The notes: generated from the letters alone by a model not told the origin. Counted from the stretch's first letter, positions 7,224 to 15,811 are shown. The stretch is 26,591 nucleotides of DNA from Leptolyngbyaceae cyanobacterium M65_K2018_010 (GCA_015295885.1 DVEE01000149.1:1-26591), one strand, 5' to 3'. Made by a program: numbers and translations.

Positions 7224-8720
7224 ATGACCGCCACCCTGTCTTCCCCCACCCTACCGGCCCTGGAGGAGGGTTTACCCATTATTTCTGGCTGGGAGGCCGA
7301 GATTGCCCAGGCGTTGGCGTCTGATCAGCCGGTGTTTTTGCCCCACACCAACCTCTCGCTGGATCAGATTTCGGCGGGGTTTGCGATCGCCCTCCACATG
7401 CACCAACCTACCATTCCCGCCGGGGCCCAGGGCGAACTGATCAACCACCTGCAATACATGTTCGAACATCCCTTCGAAGGGGATAACCACAATGCCGGCC
7501 CCTTTGCCTACTGCTACGCCCGCCTGGGAGACTTTATCCCCGAGTTGGTGAATCAGGGCTGCAACCCCAGGGTCATGCTCGACTACTCGGGCACTCTGCT
7601 GTGGGGCTTTCAGCAAATGGGTCGGCAAGACATTTTAGACAAGCTGCGCCGCCTGGCCTGCGACTCCACCTATCAACCCTACGTGGAATGGCTAGGCACC
7701 TGCTGGGGGCACGCGGTGATCCCCTCTACCCCCATGCCCGACCTAAAGCTTCAGATTCGGGCCTGGCAACACCATTTCGCCGCCCTCTTTGGCCTAGAAG
7801 CGCTCCGCCGGGTGCGAGGCTTTTCGCCGCCGGAGATGCACCTTCCGAACCACCCCGATGTGCTCTATGGGTTTGTCAAAGTGCTGAAGGACTGCGGCTA
7901 TCGCTGGCTGCTGGTGCAGGAGCATACCGTCGAAACCCTAGAGGGGCATCCCCTCCGCCACCCCCACCTGCCCCATCGGTTGGTGGCTCGCAACGCCTCT
8001 GGCGCAGTGGAAGAGATCGTCGTACTGATTAAAACCCAGGGGTCGGATACGAAGCTGGTCGGGCAAATGCAGCCCTACTGGGAAGCTAAAACCTTACAAC
8101 CACTGCCCCTGGGGACCATCCAGGTGCCCCCCCTGGTGACCCAAATTAGCGACGGGGAAAATGGCGGCGTGATGATGAACGAATTCCCCAGTGCCTTTAT
8201 GCGGTCCTGGTACGAAATGCGGGAACAAGGGGGGGGTCGTACCGGCGTTGTGGGCTTCAACGGTACCGAGTACCTAGAACTCCTAGCCGCTGCCGGCTGT
8301 GGTGTAGAGACCTTGCCTCCCTGTCAAGCGGTGGGCCAACAGCGCCTCTGGCAACAACTGGGGGAAGCCCCTGGACCAGCGGCCATGGCCGAGGCGATCG
8401 CCAGCCTCCAGGCCGCCGATGCCAACTTTCACATGCAGGGCGGATCCTGGACCAACGATCGCAGCTGGGTGCAGGGCTACGACAACGTCATGGAACCGAT
8501 GGAACGGCTGAGCGCCCAGTTTCATCAAACCATGACTCGCCAGGCCAACTCTGCCAACTCAGACCCCCTGGAACGACAATACCGCTACCGCAATGCCCTG
8601 CTTCATAATCTATTGCTCCAAACCAGTTGCTTTCGCTATTGGGGCCAGGGCACCTGGACGGACTATGCCCAAGAGATTTACCAACGGGGCCTGGCTATCC
8701 TGCGGCACGATTTCGCCTAA
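7224..8720 (+). CDS. glycoside hydrolase family 57-like protein
   Basis: A 498-residue soluble protein. The FAIALHMHQP segment (H58, H60, Q61) is the GH57 family's first conserved block (LHxHQP). Further family-like blocks are GTCWGHAV (158-165), FSPPEMHLPNH (200-210, with E204 in a position suited to the catalytic nucleophile) and ISDGENGG (308-315, D310 and E312). GH57 enzymes act on alpha-glucans as amylases, amylopullulanases, 4-alpha-glucanotransferases or branching enzymes, so a role in glycogen or maltodextrin metabolism is likely. The exact activity cannot be told from the sequence. No signal peptide is seen, so it should act in the cytosol. Length is in the usual range for the shorter cyanobacterial members. 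Translation starts at an ATG 23 bases after a hairpin pair. Confidence 0.85.
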   Translation: MTATLSSPTLPALEEGLPIISGWEAEIAQALASDQPVFLPHTNLSLDQISAGFAIALHMHQPTIPAGAQGELINHLQYMFEHPFEGDNHNAGPFAYCYARLGDFIPELVNQGCNPRVMLDYSGTLLWGFQQMGRQDILDKLRRLACDSTYQPYVEWLGTCWGHAVIPSTPMPDLKLQIRAWQHHFAALFGLEALRRVRGFSPPEMHLPNHPDVLYGFVKVLKDCGYRWLLVQEHTVETLEGHPLRHPHLPHRLVARNASGAVEEIVVLIKTQGSDTKLVGQMQPYWEAKTLQPLPLGTIQVPPLVTQISDGENGGVMMNEFPSAFMRSWYEMREQGGGRTGVVGFNGTEYLELLAAAGCGVETLPPCQAVGQQRLWQQLGEAPGPAAMAEAIASLQAADANFHMQGGSWTNDRSWVQGYDNVMEPMERLSAQFHQTMTRQANSANSDPLERQYRYRNALLHNLLLQTSCFRYWGQGTWTDYAQEIYQRGLAILRHDFA

Positions 8721-8848
8721 TTGAGGCTAGACTCGCCGCCCCTCTAGAACCCATGGTTTACAATGGCGGCACTTCAAATTTTGGCTCGAGGCTGGAACCA
8801 ATCCAGGCAACTCAGTGACTTAAAATCGGCTAAATTATCAATCCAGTC

Positions 8849-9005
8849 ATCCGGATTTCCAGTTTTTCCATGGAAAAAGGATTGGGTGAGACACTGGGTT
8901 CCTGATAAAGTCGATATGCTGTTGTCACTGCCATCCCGATAGCGCCGCTATGGGATAACCTGTCTAGGCTCTTGCCTTGTTTTGCAGTTCTAACCGGTGC
9001 GGTTA
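8849..9005. promoter_or_regulatory. cluster of palindromes upstream of the Crp-family gene
   Basis: The 289-base gap before the Crp-family gene holds four inverted repeats: ATCCGGAT (8849-8856), the 16-bp perfect palindrome TTTTTCCATGGAAAAA (8863-8878), a hairpin ATAGCG-c-CGCTAT (8939-8951) extended by TCCC/GGGA (8934-8937 and 8952-8955, one bulge), and TAACCG-gtg-CGGTTA (8991-9005) ending four bases before the start codon. Dimeric regulators bind such sites, and the last would overlap the ribosome-binding region. Which of them is functional cannot be told. The rest of 8721-9009 shows no coding signal. Confidence 0.5.
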
Positions 9006-9009
9006 ACCT

Positions 9010-9732
9010 ATGCTTTTATCCAGCCAATCTGACAACGCTCGTCCTTTTTTGACCTGGCAGCGCATTACCGACTGGGCCCAAGAGCATTATCGGTCGAGAA
9101 CCTTCAATAAGGATGAGCGCATTCCGACCCGGGCCGGGCTGCTTTACCTGGTGGAACGGGGAGCCGTGCGCCTGGTGGGCACCAGCCAACTGAGCAGCGA
9201 AGCGGCGGCTGAACCAGACCCCGAACTCGACGAGGACGCGCTCGGATCCCTTGCCCTGGGTGGCCATGAGGAGGCCTTTTTAGGCTTTGTTGGGGCAGGG
9301 CAACCCTTTGAGATTGTGGCGCAGTCTCCCTTCAGTCTGGAGAGCTATGCCCATGTGGACCAAACCACGGTGATCTGGCTGTACTGGAGCGATCTCGATA
9401 ACTGGCCCCACTTCCGTCGGGAGGTCCTGGATGCCTTTCGCTATCAGCACCAGCGCAAACTCCTCTGGCTCAGTACCCTGGGCCAGCGACGAACCATTGA
9501 CCGGTTAATGGGCTTTTTGACCTTGCTGATTGAAGAATTTGGCGAACCCTGCGAGTCGGGTTACTATTTGCCCTGGACCCTGACCCATGCGCAAATTGGC
9601 AGCGCCATTGGGTCAACCCGGGTGACGGTGACTCGACTGATGGGCAAGCTGCGCCAACGCAAGCTGATCTTTCTCTATAAGGATGGGCTGATTGCCATGC
9701 CCGCCAGCCAGATTACGGCCCAACCAGGGTAA
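9010..9732 (+). CDS. Crp/Fnr-family transcriptional regulator, DevH-like
   Basis: A 240-residue DNA-binding regulator with a cyclic-nucleotide-binding-like beta-roll (about 25-130) and a C-terminal winged helix-turn-helix. The recognition region is LTHAQIGSAIGSTRVTVTRLMGKLRQRKLI (191-220), the standard Crp/Fnr layout. The TWQRITDWAQEHYR opening, FLGFVGAGQPFEIVAQSPF (90-108) and DAFRYQHQRKLLWLSTLGQRRTIDRLMGFLTLL (141-173) are how I remember the cyanobacterial DevH group, which in Anabaena is needed for heterocyst envelope formation. In a strain without heterocysts the target genes are unknown. Residues 62-85 form an acidic, low-complexity insertion in the beta-roll. No Fnr-type N-terminal cysteines are seen, and cAMP-binding residues are not obvious. 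It is convergent with rbcR. Confidence 0.85.
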   Translation: MLLSSQSDNARPFLTWQRITDWAQEHYRSRTFNKDERIPTRAGLLYLVERGAVRLVGTSQLSSEAAAEPDPELDEDALGSLALGGHEEAFLGFVGAGQPFEIVAQSPFSLESYAHVDQTTVIWLYWSDLDNWPHFRREVLDAFRYQHQRKLLWLSTLGQRRTIDRLMGFLTLLIEEFGEPCESGYYLPWTLTHAQIGSAIGSTRVTVTRLMGKLRQRKLIFLYKDGLIAMPASQITAQPG

Positions 9733-9878
9733 CCCCAGGGGCTGTCCTCCAGTCAATCTGAAATTCTGTCGTACCAATTCAGCCAGGCCCTCGGCTGATT
9801 CGTCAAGGCAGGCGGGCGGGAAACCTTGGTGTGCCCAGGGTTTGACCCTCAAGTGATAATGTACCCCCGGTTAAAGGC

Positions 9879-10922
9879 TTACTCTGCGTAGCTAGCGGCG
9901 TTAGGGGCGGCCGCACTGGCCAGGGATTCTGCCAGGGTGGGGGCAGGGGGCTTGGTGCCATTTTTTTCTGCTCCCATGGCCTTGAAGTTCAAGGGCAGGT
10001 TGGTAAACTGGGGCAAAATTTCCTCTGTGAAGGCGGCGGCGGCCTTAGAGCGGTAGCGATTGGGGTTGAAAATCACCGACAGGGTGCGGTTCACCACCAC
10101 CGAGTCGATTTTGGCTCGGTGCATAGCCCCCATCTGCAGTTCCTTTTCAATCGCGGAGTTCGAGACAAAGGCTACCCCTAACCCTGACTGCACGGCGGTT
10201 TTAATGGCTTCGATGGAGTTCAGTTCCATCTCAATTTTTAATCGGCGGGTTTCGATGCCGCAGCGGGTCAGCACCTGATCAATCACTTTACGAATGGTGG
10301 ATTGGGAATCTAGGGCAATAAAGTTAAGTTTGTAGAGATCCTCCCGCTGAATCATCTCCTGGCTGGCCAGGGGATGGAACATGGGCATGATCAGGGCCAG
10401 TTCATCCTCAGCGTAGGGCACCCGTTCCAGGGAGTCTTGTAATTCCGGCGGAATTTCCCCGCCAATAATGGCTAAATCGACCTGGCCATTGGCCACACTC
10501 CAGGCGGTGCGGCGGGTGGAGTGCACATGGAGCTGGACGGCCACATCGGGGTATTTTTGGCGAAACATGCCAATCATCCGGGGTAGCAGGTAGGTCCCCG
10601 TGGTCTGACTCGCCCCAATGATCAGGGTGCCCCCTTGCAGATTTTGTAGGTCCTCGATGGCGCGGCAGGTTTCCTGGCAGAGGCTGAGAATGCGATCGCC
10701 GTAGCTCAGCAGCAAATGCCCCGCCTCGGTTAACTGGGCCCGGCGACCACCGCGGTCAAACAACGGCACATCCAACTGACGCTCCAGGTTTTGTACCTGC
10801 AGGCTCACCGCTGGCTGAGAGACATACAGACTATCTGCCGCTCGCTTAAAACTGCCCTCGGCTGCAATTGCCTTGAGAATGCGCAGTTGGTCGAGGGTAA
10901 AAGGAAGGTCAGACATGGGCAT
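9879..10922 (-). CDS. rbcR: LysR-type regulator of carbon fixation genes, RbcR
   Basis: A 347-residue LysR-type regulator. The N-terminal winged helix-turn-helix (about 7-66) reads LDQLRILKAIAAEGSFKRAADSLYVSQPAVSLQVQNLE, and the effector domain (about 95-305) contains the QTTGTYLLPRMIGMFRQKYPDVAVQLHVHSTRRTAWSV segment typical of cyanobacterial and plastid (ycf30) RbcR. It is expected to control rbc and other inorganic-carbon genes in response to photorespiratory or Calvin-cycle metabolites. The C-terminal 40 residues are a variable, alanine/proline-rich tail. Homologs start at MSDLPF, so the ATG at 10916 may be used instead of 10922; an AGGG lies 9 bases before the inner one. A tandem -10-like duplication lies 40-67 bases upstream. 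The rbc genes themselves are not in the window. Confidence 0.93.
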   Translation of the reverse strand: MPMSDLPFTLDQLRILKAIAAEGSFKRAADSLYVSQPAVSLQVQNLERQLDVPLFDRGGRRAQLTEAGHLLLSYGDRILSLCQETCRAIEDLQNLQGGTLIIGASQTTGTYLLPRMIGMFRQKYPDVAVQLHVHSTRRTAWSVANGQVDLAIIGGEIPPELQDSLERVPYAEDELALIMPMFHPLASQEMIQREDLYKLNFIALDSQSTIRKVIDQVLTRCGIETRRLKIEMELNSIEAIKTAVQSGLGVAFVSNSAIEKELQMGAMHRAKIDSVVVNRTLSVIFNPNRYRSKAAAAFTEEILPQFTNLPLNFKAMGAEKNGTKPPAPTLAESLASAAAPNAASYAE

Positions 10923-11305
10923 CCACCCTAAGGTAAATAATTGGAACGCCGATTATTCAGTGATAGTAGTACAGGGATAGTAGTACAGGCTAATGATGAC
11001 GATCCGTTGAGTAGACCCTTAACACCGGATCTGCAGGCGTTAGTTAATCAAACTTACATCCCTAGATTACTTGTTTCGGGACACTCCCAATCAAAAGTTG
11101 GGTAGATCCTGGGAAAAAGGAACCCCTGGGGGCCAGGGTAGCACCCCTTCAGGAAACCGAGTCGATCCTGCTAATCCAGGCTATTTCAGCTGGGGGATGC
11201 CCCCCTTAGTCCGCCCCATCGCCTGAATCCATAGACTTTTGATAAAGGGGATAGCTCTGATACCAGCTCTCTCAATGCATCTGCTATGGTAAGGCAAAGG
11301 CGTCG
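10923..11305. other. divergent intergenic region, rbcR / hrcA
   Basis: This 383-base region between rbcR (leftward) and hrcA (rightward) shows no coding signal. Near rbcR it holds a perfect 14-bp tandem repeat (10962-10989). In the middle are short GC hairpins, including GGGGG/CCCCC around ATG at 11192-11204. Near hrcA there is a TATGGT -10-like hexamer (11285-11290) without a clear -35. I looked for a CIRCE element (TTAGCACTC-N9-GAGTGCTAA) and found none. Confidence 0.6.
10962..10989 (-). promoter_or_regulatory. tandem 14-bp repeat with doubled -10-like element, rbcR promoter
   Basis: GATAGTAGTACAGG occurs twice head-to-tail (10962-10975 and 10976-10989) with no mismatch. Read leftward toward rbcR, each unit contains TACTAT, a good match to the sigma-70 -10 pattern, at 10963-10968 and 10977-10982. 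The nearer one would give a leader of about 35-40 bases. The duplication may create two start sites 14 bases apart, or a doubled regulator half-site. No convincing -35 hexamer is seen. Confidence 0.5.
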
Positions 11306-12415
11306 GTGAGTTATCGCAGCCCAACTTCTATGGAATCTCCTCCTCTGCTAACCATTCGCCACGAGCAGGTGCTTCAGGCCACGGTTCGCCACTACATTGC
11401 CACCGCAGAACCCGTCGGTTCCCGAGCCATCGTCCAGGAGTACGACCTCAAGGTGAGCCCTGCCACGGTACGCAACACCATGGGTTGGCTGGAAAAGTAC
11501 GGTCTGCTCTATCAACCCCATACTTCCGCCGGGCGCGTTCCCTCTGACTTTGGCTACCGACTCTATGTGGACCGGCTGATGAGTCCTTCGGAGAGCCTGG
11601 CCCAACGGGTCGATGCCCTGCTCTCTGAGGAGTTGGGTTGGGTCGGTTGGAGTCTGGAGGCCATTCTCAAGGAAGCCAGCCAAATCCTATCCCAGGTCAG
11701 CGGCTATCTCGCCCTGGTTACTGTGCCCCAGGTCAGTGCCGCTCTGATTCGGCATATTCAACTGGTGCATGTGGATCAGAGCCAACTGTTGCTGATTGTG
11801 CTGCTCGACTCCTTGACGACCCAATCGGTGGTTCTGCAATTGCCGGGAGAGACGGATCTAGCCGCTGGCGATGCCGCCTGGGGCCGAGAGATGGAAATTC
11901 TGTCCAATTTTTTGACCCACCATTTGCGGGGTCGTCCCCTGGGGGATGTGGCTAACCTGGATTGGAGCAGCTTGGATGCGGACTTTCAAAGCTATGGAGC
12001 CACCCTCTGTCAAGCCCTGATGGATTTGGCCCAGCGATCGCGGGCTACCGGCTCAACCCAACTGGTGGTGAGTGGCCTAGCGGAGGTGTTGCGCCAACCA
12101 GAGTTTGCCGATTCCCAGCGAATCCAGGCCATCGTCAGGCTCTTGGAGGAAGAACAGGCCCAGCTTTGGCCGCTCTTCTTCGAAGCCCCCCCCTGTAGAA
12201 CCCACCTTTCCCCCACCAGCGCCCGGGTTTGGATCGGCTCCGAAAACCCGATCGAACCCATGCAAGGGTGCGCCCTGGTAGTCTCGAACTACACTCGGCA
12301 AGAGACCTCCGTGGGCAGTGTGGGGGTGTTAGGGCCCACTCGCATGGTTTACGAAAATGCCGTAGCTGTGGTTCAGGCTACCGCCGACTACCTCTCCAAT
12401 GCCCTAGCCCAATAG
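11306..12415 (+). CDS. hrcA: heat-inducible transcription repressor HrcA
   Basis: A 369-residue repressor of chaperonin genes that binds CIRCE operators. The N-terminal winged-helix region reads RHEQVLQATVRHYIATAEPVGSRAIVQEYDLKVSPATVRNTMGWLEKYGLL, followed by HTSAGRVPSDFGYRLYVDRLM, the clearest HrcA signature. The GAF-like middle and C-terminal region ends in GSENPIEPMQGCALVVSNYTRQETSVGSVGVLGPTRMVYENAVAVV, also diagnostic. The GTG at 11306 has AAAGG five bases upstream and is preferred. The ATG at 11330 (nine residues in) lacks a ribosome-binding site but would give a more usual N-terminus. No CIRCE is visible upstream, so the gene does not seem to autoregulate through that element here. groESL and dnaK are not nearby. 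Confidence 0.95.
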   Translation: MSYRSPTSMESPPLLTIRHEQVLQATVRHYIATAEPVGSRAIVQEYDLKVSPATVRNTMGWLEKYGLLYQPHTSAGRVPSDFGYRLYVDRLMSPSESLAQRVDALLSEELGWVGWSLEAILKEASQILSQVSGYLALVTVPQVSAALIRHIQLVHVDQSQLLLIVLLDSLTTQSVVLQLPGETDLAAGDAAWGREMEILSNFLTHHLRGRPLGDVANLDWSSLDADFQSYGATLCQALMDLAQRSRATGSTQLVVSGLAEVLRQPEFADSQRIQAIVRLLEEEQAQLWPLFFEAPPCRTHLSPTSARVWIGSENPIEPMQGCALVVSNYTRQETSVGSVGVLGPTRMVYENAVAVVQATADYLSNALAQ

Positions 12416-12459
12416 AACGGGCACCCTAGAAGAACGGAGCCTCTGGGGACTCAAAATCC

Positions 12460-13035
12460 GTGATCATGACTGAGGTTTTGGCCATTTTATCCATCGCCGC
12501 CGCCACGGGTCTGCGGCTGGCCCTGCCGCTGTTGCTGATTGGCCTGATGTCGGGCCCCAGGCTGTGGTCCCAGGTGCCCCTGCTAGCCCACCTGCCCCCC
12601 AGCCTGGTGATTGGGGTGCTGGCTAGCTGGTCAGCGGCGGAACTGATGTTATCCAAGGAACCCTCCAGCCAGCGACTGTTTCAGGGGCTTGAGTTGCTGC
12701 TCAGTCCGGTAGTTGGGATCCTGGCGGGCCTGGCCGTGGGCCGCACCCTGGGGTTAGCCACGGGGATTAACCTGATCCTAGCTGCCGTCAGCGCTCTTCT
12801 GGCTCTGGTGATTCAGATCCTCCAGTTAGGCTGGTTCTATCGACCTCAGCGCCCACCTCGATGGGTGTTATTTGGCGTCGATGGGCTATGTGTGGCCCTG
12901 GCGGTTTTGGCCTTTGATGCCCCCCAACAGGGGGGACTGATTGCCCTGCTGCTGCTGTGGCTGGTGATTCGGACTTCCTCCCGTTGGCGTCACTGGCCCC
13001 AGGGTGGGCAGACTCTGGCCTCCCGAGAGCCCTAG
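12460..13035 (+). CDS. DUF4126-type integral membrane protein
   Basis: A 191-residue, very hydrophobic inner-membrane protein with about five predicted membrane segments (roughly 3-33, 45-62, 75-100, 105-128 and 140-168). The ATGLRLALPLLLIGLMSG opening followed by the LSKEPSSQRLFQGLELLLSPVVGILAG stretch matches what I recall of the DUF4126 family, whose function is unknown. The tail is short and basic (RTSSRWRHWPQGGQ). The start is GTG at 12460, with GGGGA ten bases upstream, or ATG at 12466. It lies 44 bases downstream of hrcA on the same strand and may be co-transcribed with it. It is convergent with hemH. Confidence 0.75.
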   Translation: MIMTEVLAILSIAAATGLRLALPLLLIGLMSGPRLWSQVPLLAHLPPSLVIGVLASWSAAELMLSKEPSSQRLFQGLELLLSPVVGILAGLAVGRTLGLATGINLILAAVSALLALVIQILQLGWFYRPQRPPRWVLFGVDGLCVALAVLAFDAPQQGGLIALLLLWLVIRTSSRWRHWPQGGQTLASREP

Positions 13036-13115
13036 CTCCAGGGCCGCGGGCAGCAAGGCCTCTAGGGGAACCCCAGGGGGATGAGGGTTAGCCGGGGCGC
13101 TGGGATCTACTGAGG

Positions 13116-14279
13116 CTACAAAATTCCCACAAAATGGAGGGGGCCATGGCCGCTGACGAGTTCCAGCAGTAGCGCCAGGAACCCCACCATGGCTAGACGG
13201 CCATTCCAAACTTCTGCAAAGGGAGTCAGCCCCCAGGCGGATCGTTCTGGTGGATATATCTTGACGCGTTTTTCCGGCTGCACCACATCGGAAAACAGCT
13301 TACGCGGTGATGCCAGGGCTTCTACCACCATGTCAGCCATATCGGCAATGAATTGGGGATGGGTATTGAGGGCCGGCACCCGATGGAAGCCGTGAATGCC
13401 GGCCGCCTCTGCCAGTTCCCGATACTCGATGTCGATTTCTTGCAGGGTTTCGATGTGCTCAGAGACAAAGCTGATCGGCACCACCACTAGATCCTTGACC
13501 CCCTGCTGGGCCAGGTTTTCAATGGCGTCTTCGGTGTAGGGTTGCAGCCACTCCACTGGACCCACCCGGCTCTGGTAGGCCAGGGTGTAGGGGTTAGGGC
13601 GGTTGAGCGATCTCATAATCAGCTCGGTACAGTGCTCAATTTCCCGTTGGTAGGGGTCACCGGCTTCTTCGACGTAGCTGACGGGTACCCCGTGGGCGCT
13701 AAAAAAAATGTGGGCTTCGTCGGGAGCCTCTAACTTATCGAGTTCCTGGGCGATCAGATCCGCCATGGCGGCGGTGTAGCCGGGGCGAGCATACCAGGAG
13801 GGAATGACGGTGTAACTAATCCGGTTGAGGGACGGATCCTCCATCCAGATTCGCTCCAGCAAGCGAAAGCTAGAACCACTGGTGCTGATGGAAAATTGAG
13901 GGTACAGGGGCAGCACCACCAGGCGTTCAATCCCATCTCGCTTGATTTGGGCCACGGCCTCTTCCGTGAAGGGATACCAGTAGCGCATGCCAATGTAGAG
14001 GTTGGCGGCTTCCCCCCGTTCAGCCAGGGCTACCTTGAGCGCCTCGGCCTGTTGTTCGGTAATCCGCCGTAGGGGTGAACCGCCGCCAATTTGCTGATAG
14101 TTGGCCTGGGACTGCTTAGCCCGGGAGCTAGAAATTAGCCAGGCTAGGGGGCGCTGGAGCCAGGGAAAGGGCAACCGGATGATTTCTGGGTCGGCAAATA
14201 GGTTAAACAAAAAGGGACGAACGTCCTCAAGCTGTTCTGGCCCGCCCAAATTTAGCAGTAAGACCCCAACGCGACCCAT
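13116..14279 (-). CDS. hemH: ferrochelatase with C-terminal chlorophyll-binding-like helix
   Basis: A 387-residue enzyme that inserts ferrous iron into protoporphyrin IX, the last step of heme synthesis. The catalytic domain (about 1-325) opens with GRVGVLLLNLGGPE. It carries FFSAHGVPVSYVEEAGDPY with metal-site H196, and ISFVSEHIETLQEIDIEYRELA with the catalytic acidic residues. Residues 326-350 form a linker. Residues 351-377 hold the membrane helix PFAEVWNGRLAMVGFLALLLEL with the ExWNGRxAMxGF chlorophyll-binding motif, the CAB extension of cyanobacterial and plastid type II ferrochelatases. The extension probably anchors the enzyme in the thylakoid and ties heme output to chlorophyll supply. 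Length agrees with cyanobacterial homologs. It stands alone on its strand and is divergent from the recombinase gene. Confidence 0.97.
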   Translation of the reverse strand: MGRVGVLLLNLGGPEQLEDVRPFLFNLFADPEIIRLPFPWLQRPLAWLISSSRAKQSQANYQQIGGGSPLRRITEQQAEALKVALAERGEAANLYIGMRYWYPFTEEAVAQIKRDGIERLVVLPLYPQFSISTSGSSFRLLERIWMEDPSLNRISYTVIPSWYARPGYTAAMADLIAQELDKLEAPDEAHIFFSAHGVPVSYVEEAGDPYQREIEHCTELIMRSLNRPNPYTLAYQSRVGPVEWLQPYTEDAIENLAQQGVKDLVVVPISFVSEHIETLQEIDIEYRELAEAAGIHGFHRVPALNTHPQFIADMADMVVEALASPRKLFSDVVQPEKRVKIYPPERSAWGLTPFAEVWNGRLAMVGFLALLLELVSGHGPLHFVGIL

Positions 14280-14486
14280 GGCACTGTAGTTGTTCTAAAC
14301 GTCTAATAATCTTTTACTATCGTAACCATTGCGGCAGAAAGCTTGTTCCCCGGGTAACACCCCCCTGCAGAGGCCTGCCCTGGACCTCTAGCAGATACCC
14401 ATCAATCGGAATTTTATATATTCTACAGGTTTGGCGAAGGGTTTCCTTAACCTTGGGATATCGGTATTGCCGCTGAGGGATGGCCT

Positions 14487-15689
14487 ATGGCTCTAGCAGA
14501 TAGCCTAGATGGGGCAATTGCCAAACTCAATCAACGGCTGAAAGCAGCCCGCCTGGGGCTGCGGGTTGAACGGCGCGGCGATCGTCTGGCCCTGCGGGGG
14601 ACCTTGCCGCCCCGACCGGGCAGCGGCCGCACCAGGCCGCACCAGCAGCGGATTCCCCTGGGACTGCCCGCCACCAAGGCCGGACTTAAACAAATAGAGC
14701 AGGAAGCCAAGGTGATTGCCGCCCGCCTGATTGAGCGCCGCTTTAGCTGGGCCGATTACCTGCCAACCCCGGAGCCCGTAGATCCGGAGACTGTGCCTTT
14801 GGAGGAACAGGTAGCTCAATTCCAGGCCCATCTGCTGCACTGTCCTGGGGCCGATGTTGCCGCCCAAGCTAGCCTTAAAACCACCTGGGAGAAAGCCTAT
14901 GCCCCCTACCTGAAAAAGCTGCTGAACCAGGCCAGCCAGCATCCCCGGCAATCCCTGGGGGAGGCCATTATCGCCACCCTGGAGGCTTTACCGGTTCAAA
15001 CTCGCAGCCGCCAGGTGGGTTGCACTGCCCTCAAGGCCTTTGCCGAATTCCATCACATTGCCCTACCCCGGTCCATCGATGACCTCTGGGGTAGTTATGG
15101 CAGCCATCGCACCCAACGCCGGGAGTTACCTTCCGATGAGGATATTCTCACCTGGTTCGACCGCATTCCCAATCCGGCCTGGCAAACGGTCTATGGGCTC
15201 ATGGCAGCCTACGGGCTGCGGAACCACGAGGTCTTTTTTTGCGATCGCAGCGAACTCCTGGGGGGCGACCCAGAGGCCCGCATCACCGTCCTGGCCACCA
15301 CCAAAACCGGCCTCCATGATGTCTGGCCCTTCTACCCCGAGTGGGTAGACCGCTTTGGCCTGCGTCAAGGCGGCCTACCCGCCATTAACACCGACTTATC
15401 CACCACCACGCTGCAACGGGTCGGGCAACAGGTGGCCTTGCAGTTCAAGCGCTACGGCATTCCCTTTGCCCCCTACGATCTCCGCCATGCCTGGGCCGTC
15501 CGCACCATTCACGTTGGCTTGCCCGACACCGTGGCGGCCCGCATGATGGGCCATTCCGTAGCCATCCATACTCGCACCTACCACCGCTGGATTACCCTCA
15601 GAGACCAGCGCCAGGCGGTGCGGGCCGCCCTGCACAACGCGGCTCTGAACAAGGCGGCCCTGAACCCTCCGGTCCCGGGATCCCCCTGA
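14487..15689 (+). CDS. tyrosine recombinase / site-specific integrase
   Basis: A 400-residue tyrosine recombinase. Residues about 1-90 form an N-terminal arm with GLRVERRGDRLALRGTLPPRP, and about 100-210 a core-binding domain. The catalytic domain (215-385) has box I AAYGLRNHEVFF with R245, K273 in TTKTG, box II PYDLRHAWAVR with R333, and box III MMGHSVAIHTRTYHRW with H356 and nucleophile Y365. The usual box II histidine (HxxR) is Y330 here, so the active site is slightly atypical but otherwise complete. The C-terminal tail repeats ALHNAALNKAALNP. No excisionase, phage gene, tRNA or attachment site is seen beside it. I recall similar stand-alone recombinases in many cyanobacteria, so a domesticated function is as likely as a mobile one. 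Confidence 0.88.
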   Translation: MALADSLDGAIAKLNQRLKAARLGLRVERRGDRLALRGTLPPRPGSGRTRPHQQRIPLGLPATKAGLKQIEQEAKVIAARLIERRFSWADYLPTPEPVDPETVPLEEQVAQFQAHLLHCPGADVAAQASLKTTWEKAYAPYLKKLLNQASQHPRQSLGEAIIATLEALPVQTRSRQVGCTALKAFAEFHHIALPRSIDDLWGSYGSHRTQRRELPSDEDILTWFDRIPNPAWQTVYGLMAAYGLRNHEVFFCDRSELLGGDPEARITVLATTKTGLHDVWPFYPEWVDRFGLRQGGLPAINTDLSTTTLQRVGQQVALQFKRYGIPFAPYDLRHAWAVRTIHVGLPDTVAARMMGHSVAIHTRTYHRWITLRDQRQAVRAALHNAALNKAALNPPVPGSP

Positions 15690-15811
15690 TCCGCACCCGA
15701 GGCCGGCCCAAGGAACCTAACAAAATGGGGAAGATTTGACGGTAGGCTGGAAAGGTAAGAGAAAGATATGTAAAGAAATTTGGCATGAAATGATTGGGGC
15801 TGGGATCGGCT

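Noticed and set aside
10962..10989. NtcA-like site in the GTAC-containing repeats
   Set aside because: NtcA needs GTA-N8-TAC; the spacing between the GTA and TAC elements here is 12, so the motif does not fit.
10923..11305. CIRCE operator upstream of hrcA
   Set aside because: No TTAGCACTC or GAGTGCTAA half-site, even with a few mismatches, was found.
14280..14486. attachment site or tRNA near the recombinase
   Set aside because: No cloverleaf-like sequence or direct repeat flanking the gene was found in the 207-base upstream gap or the gap downstream.
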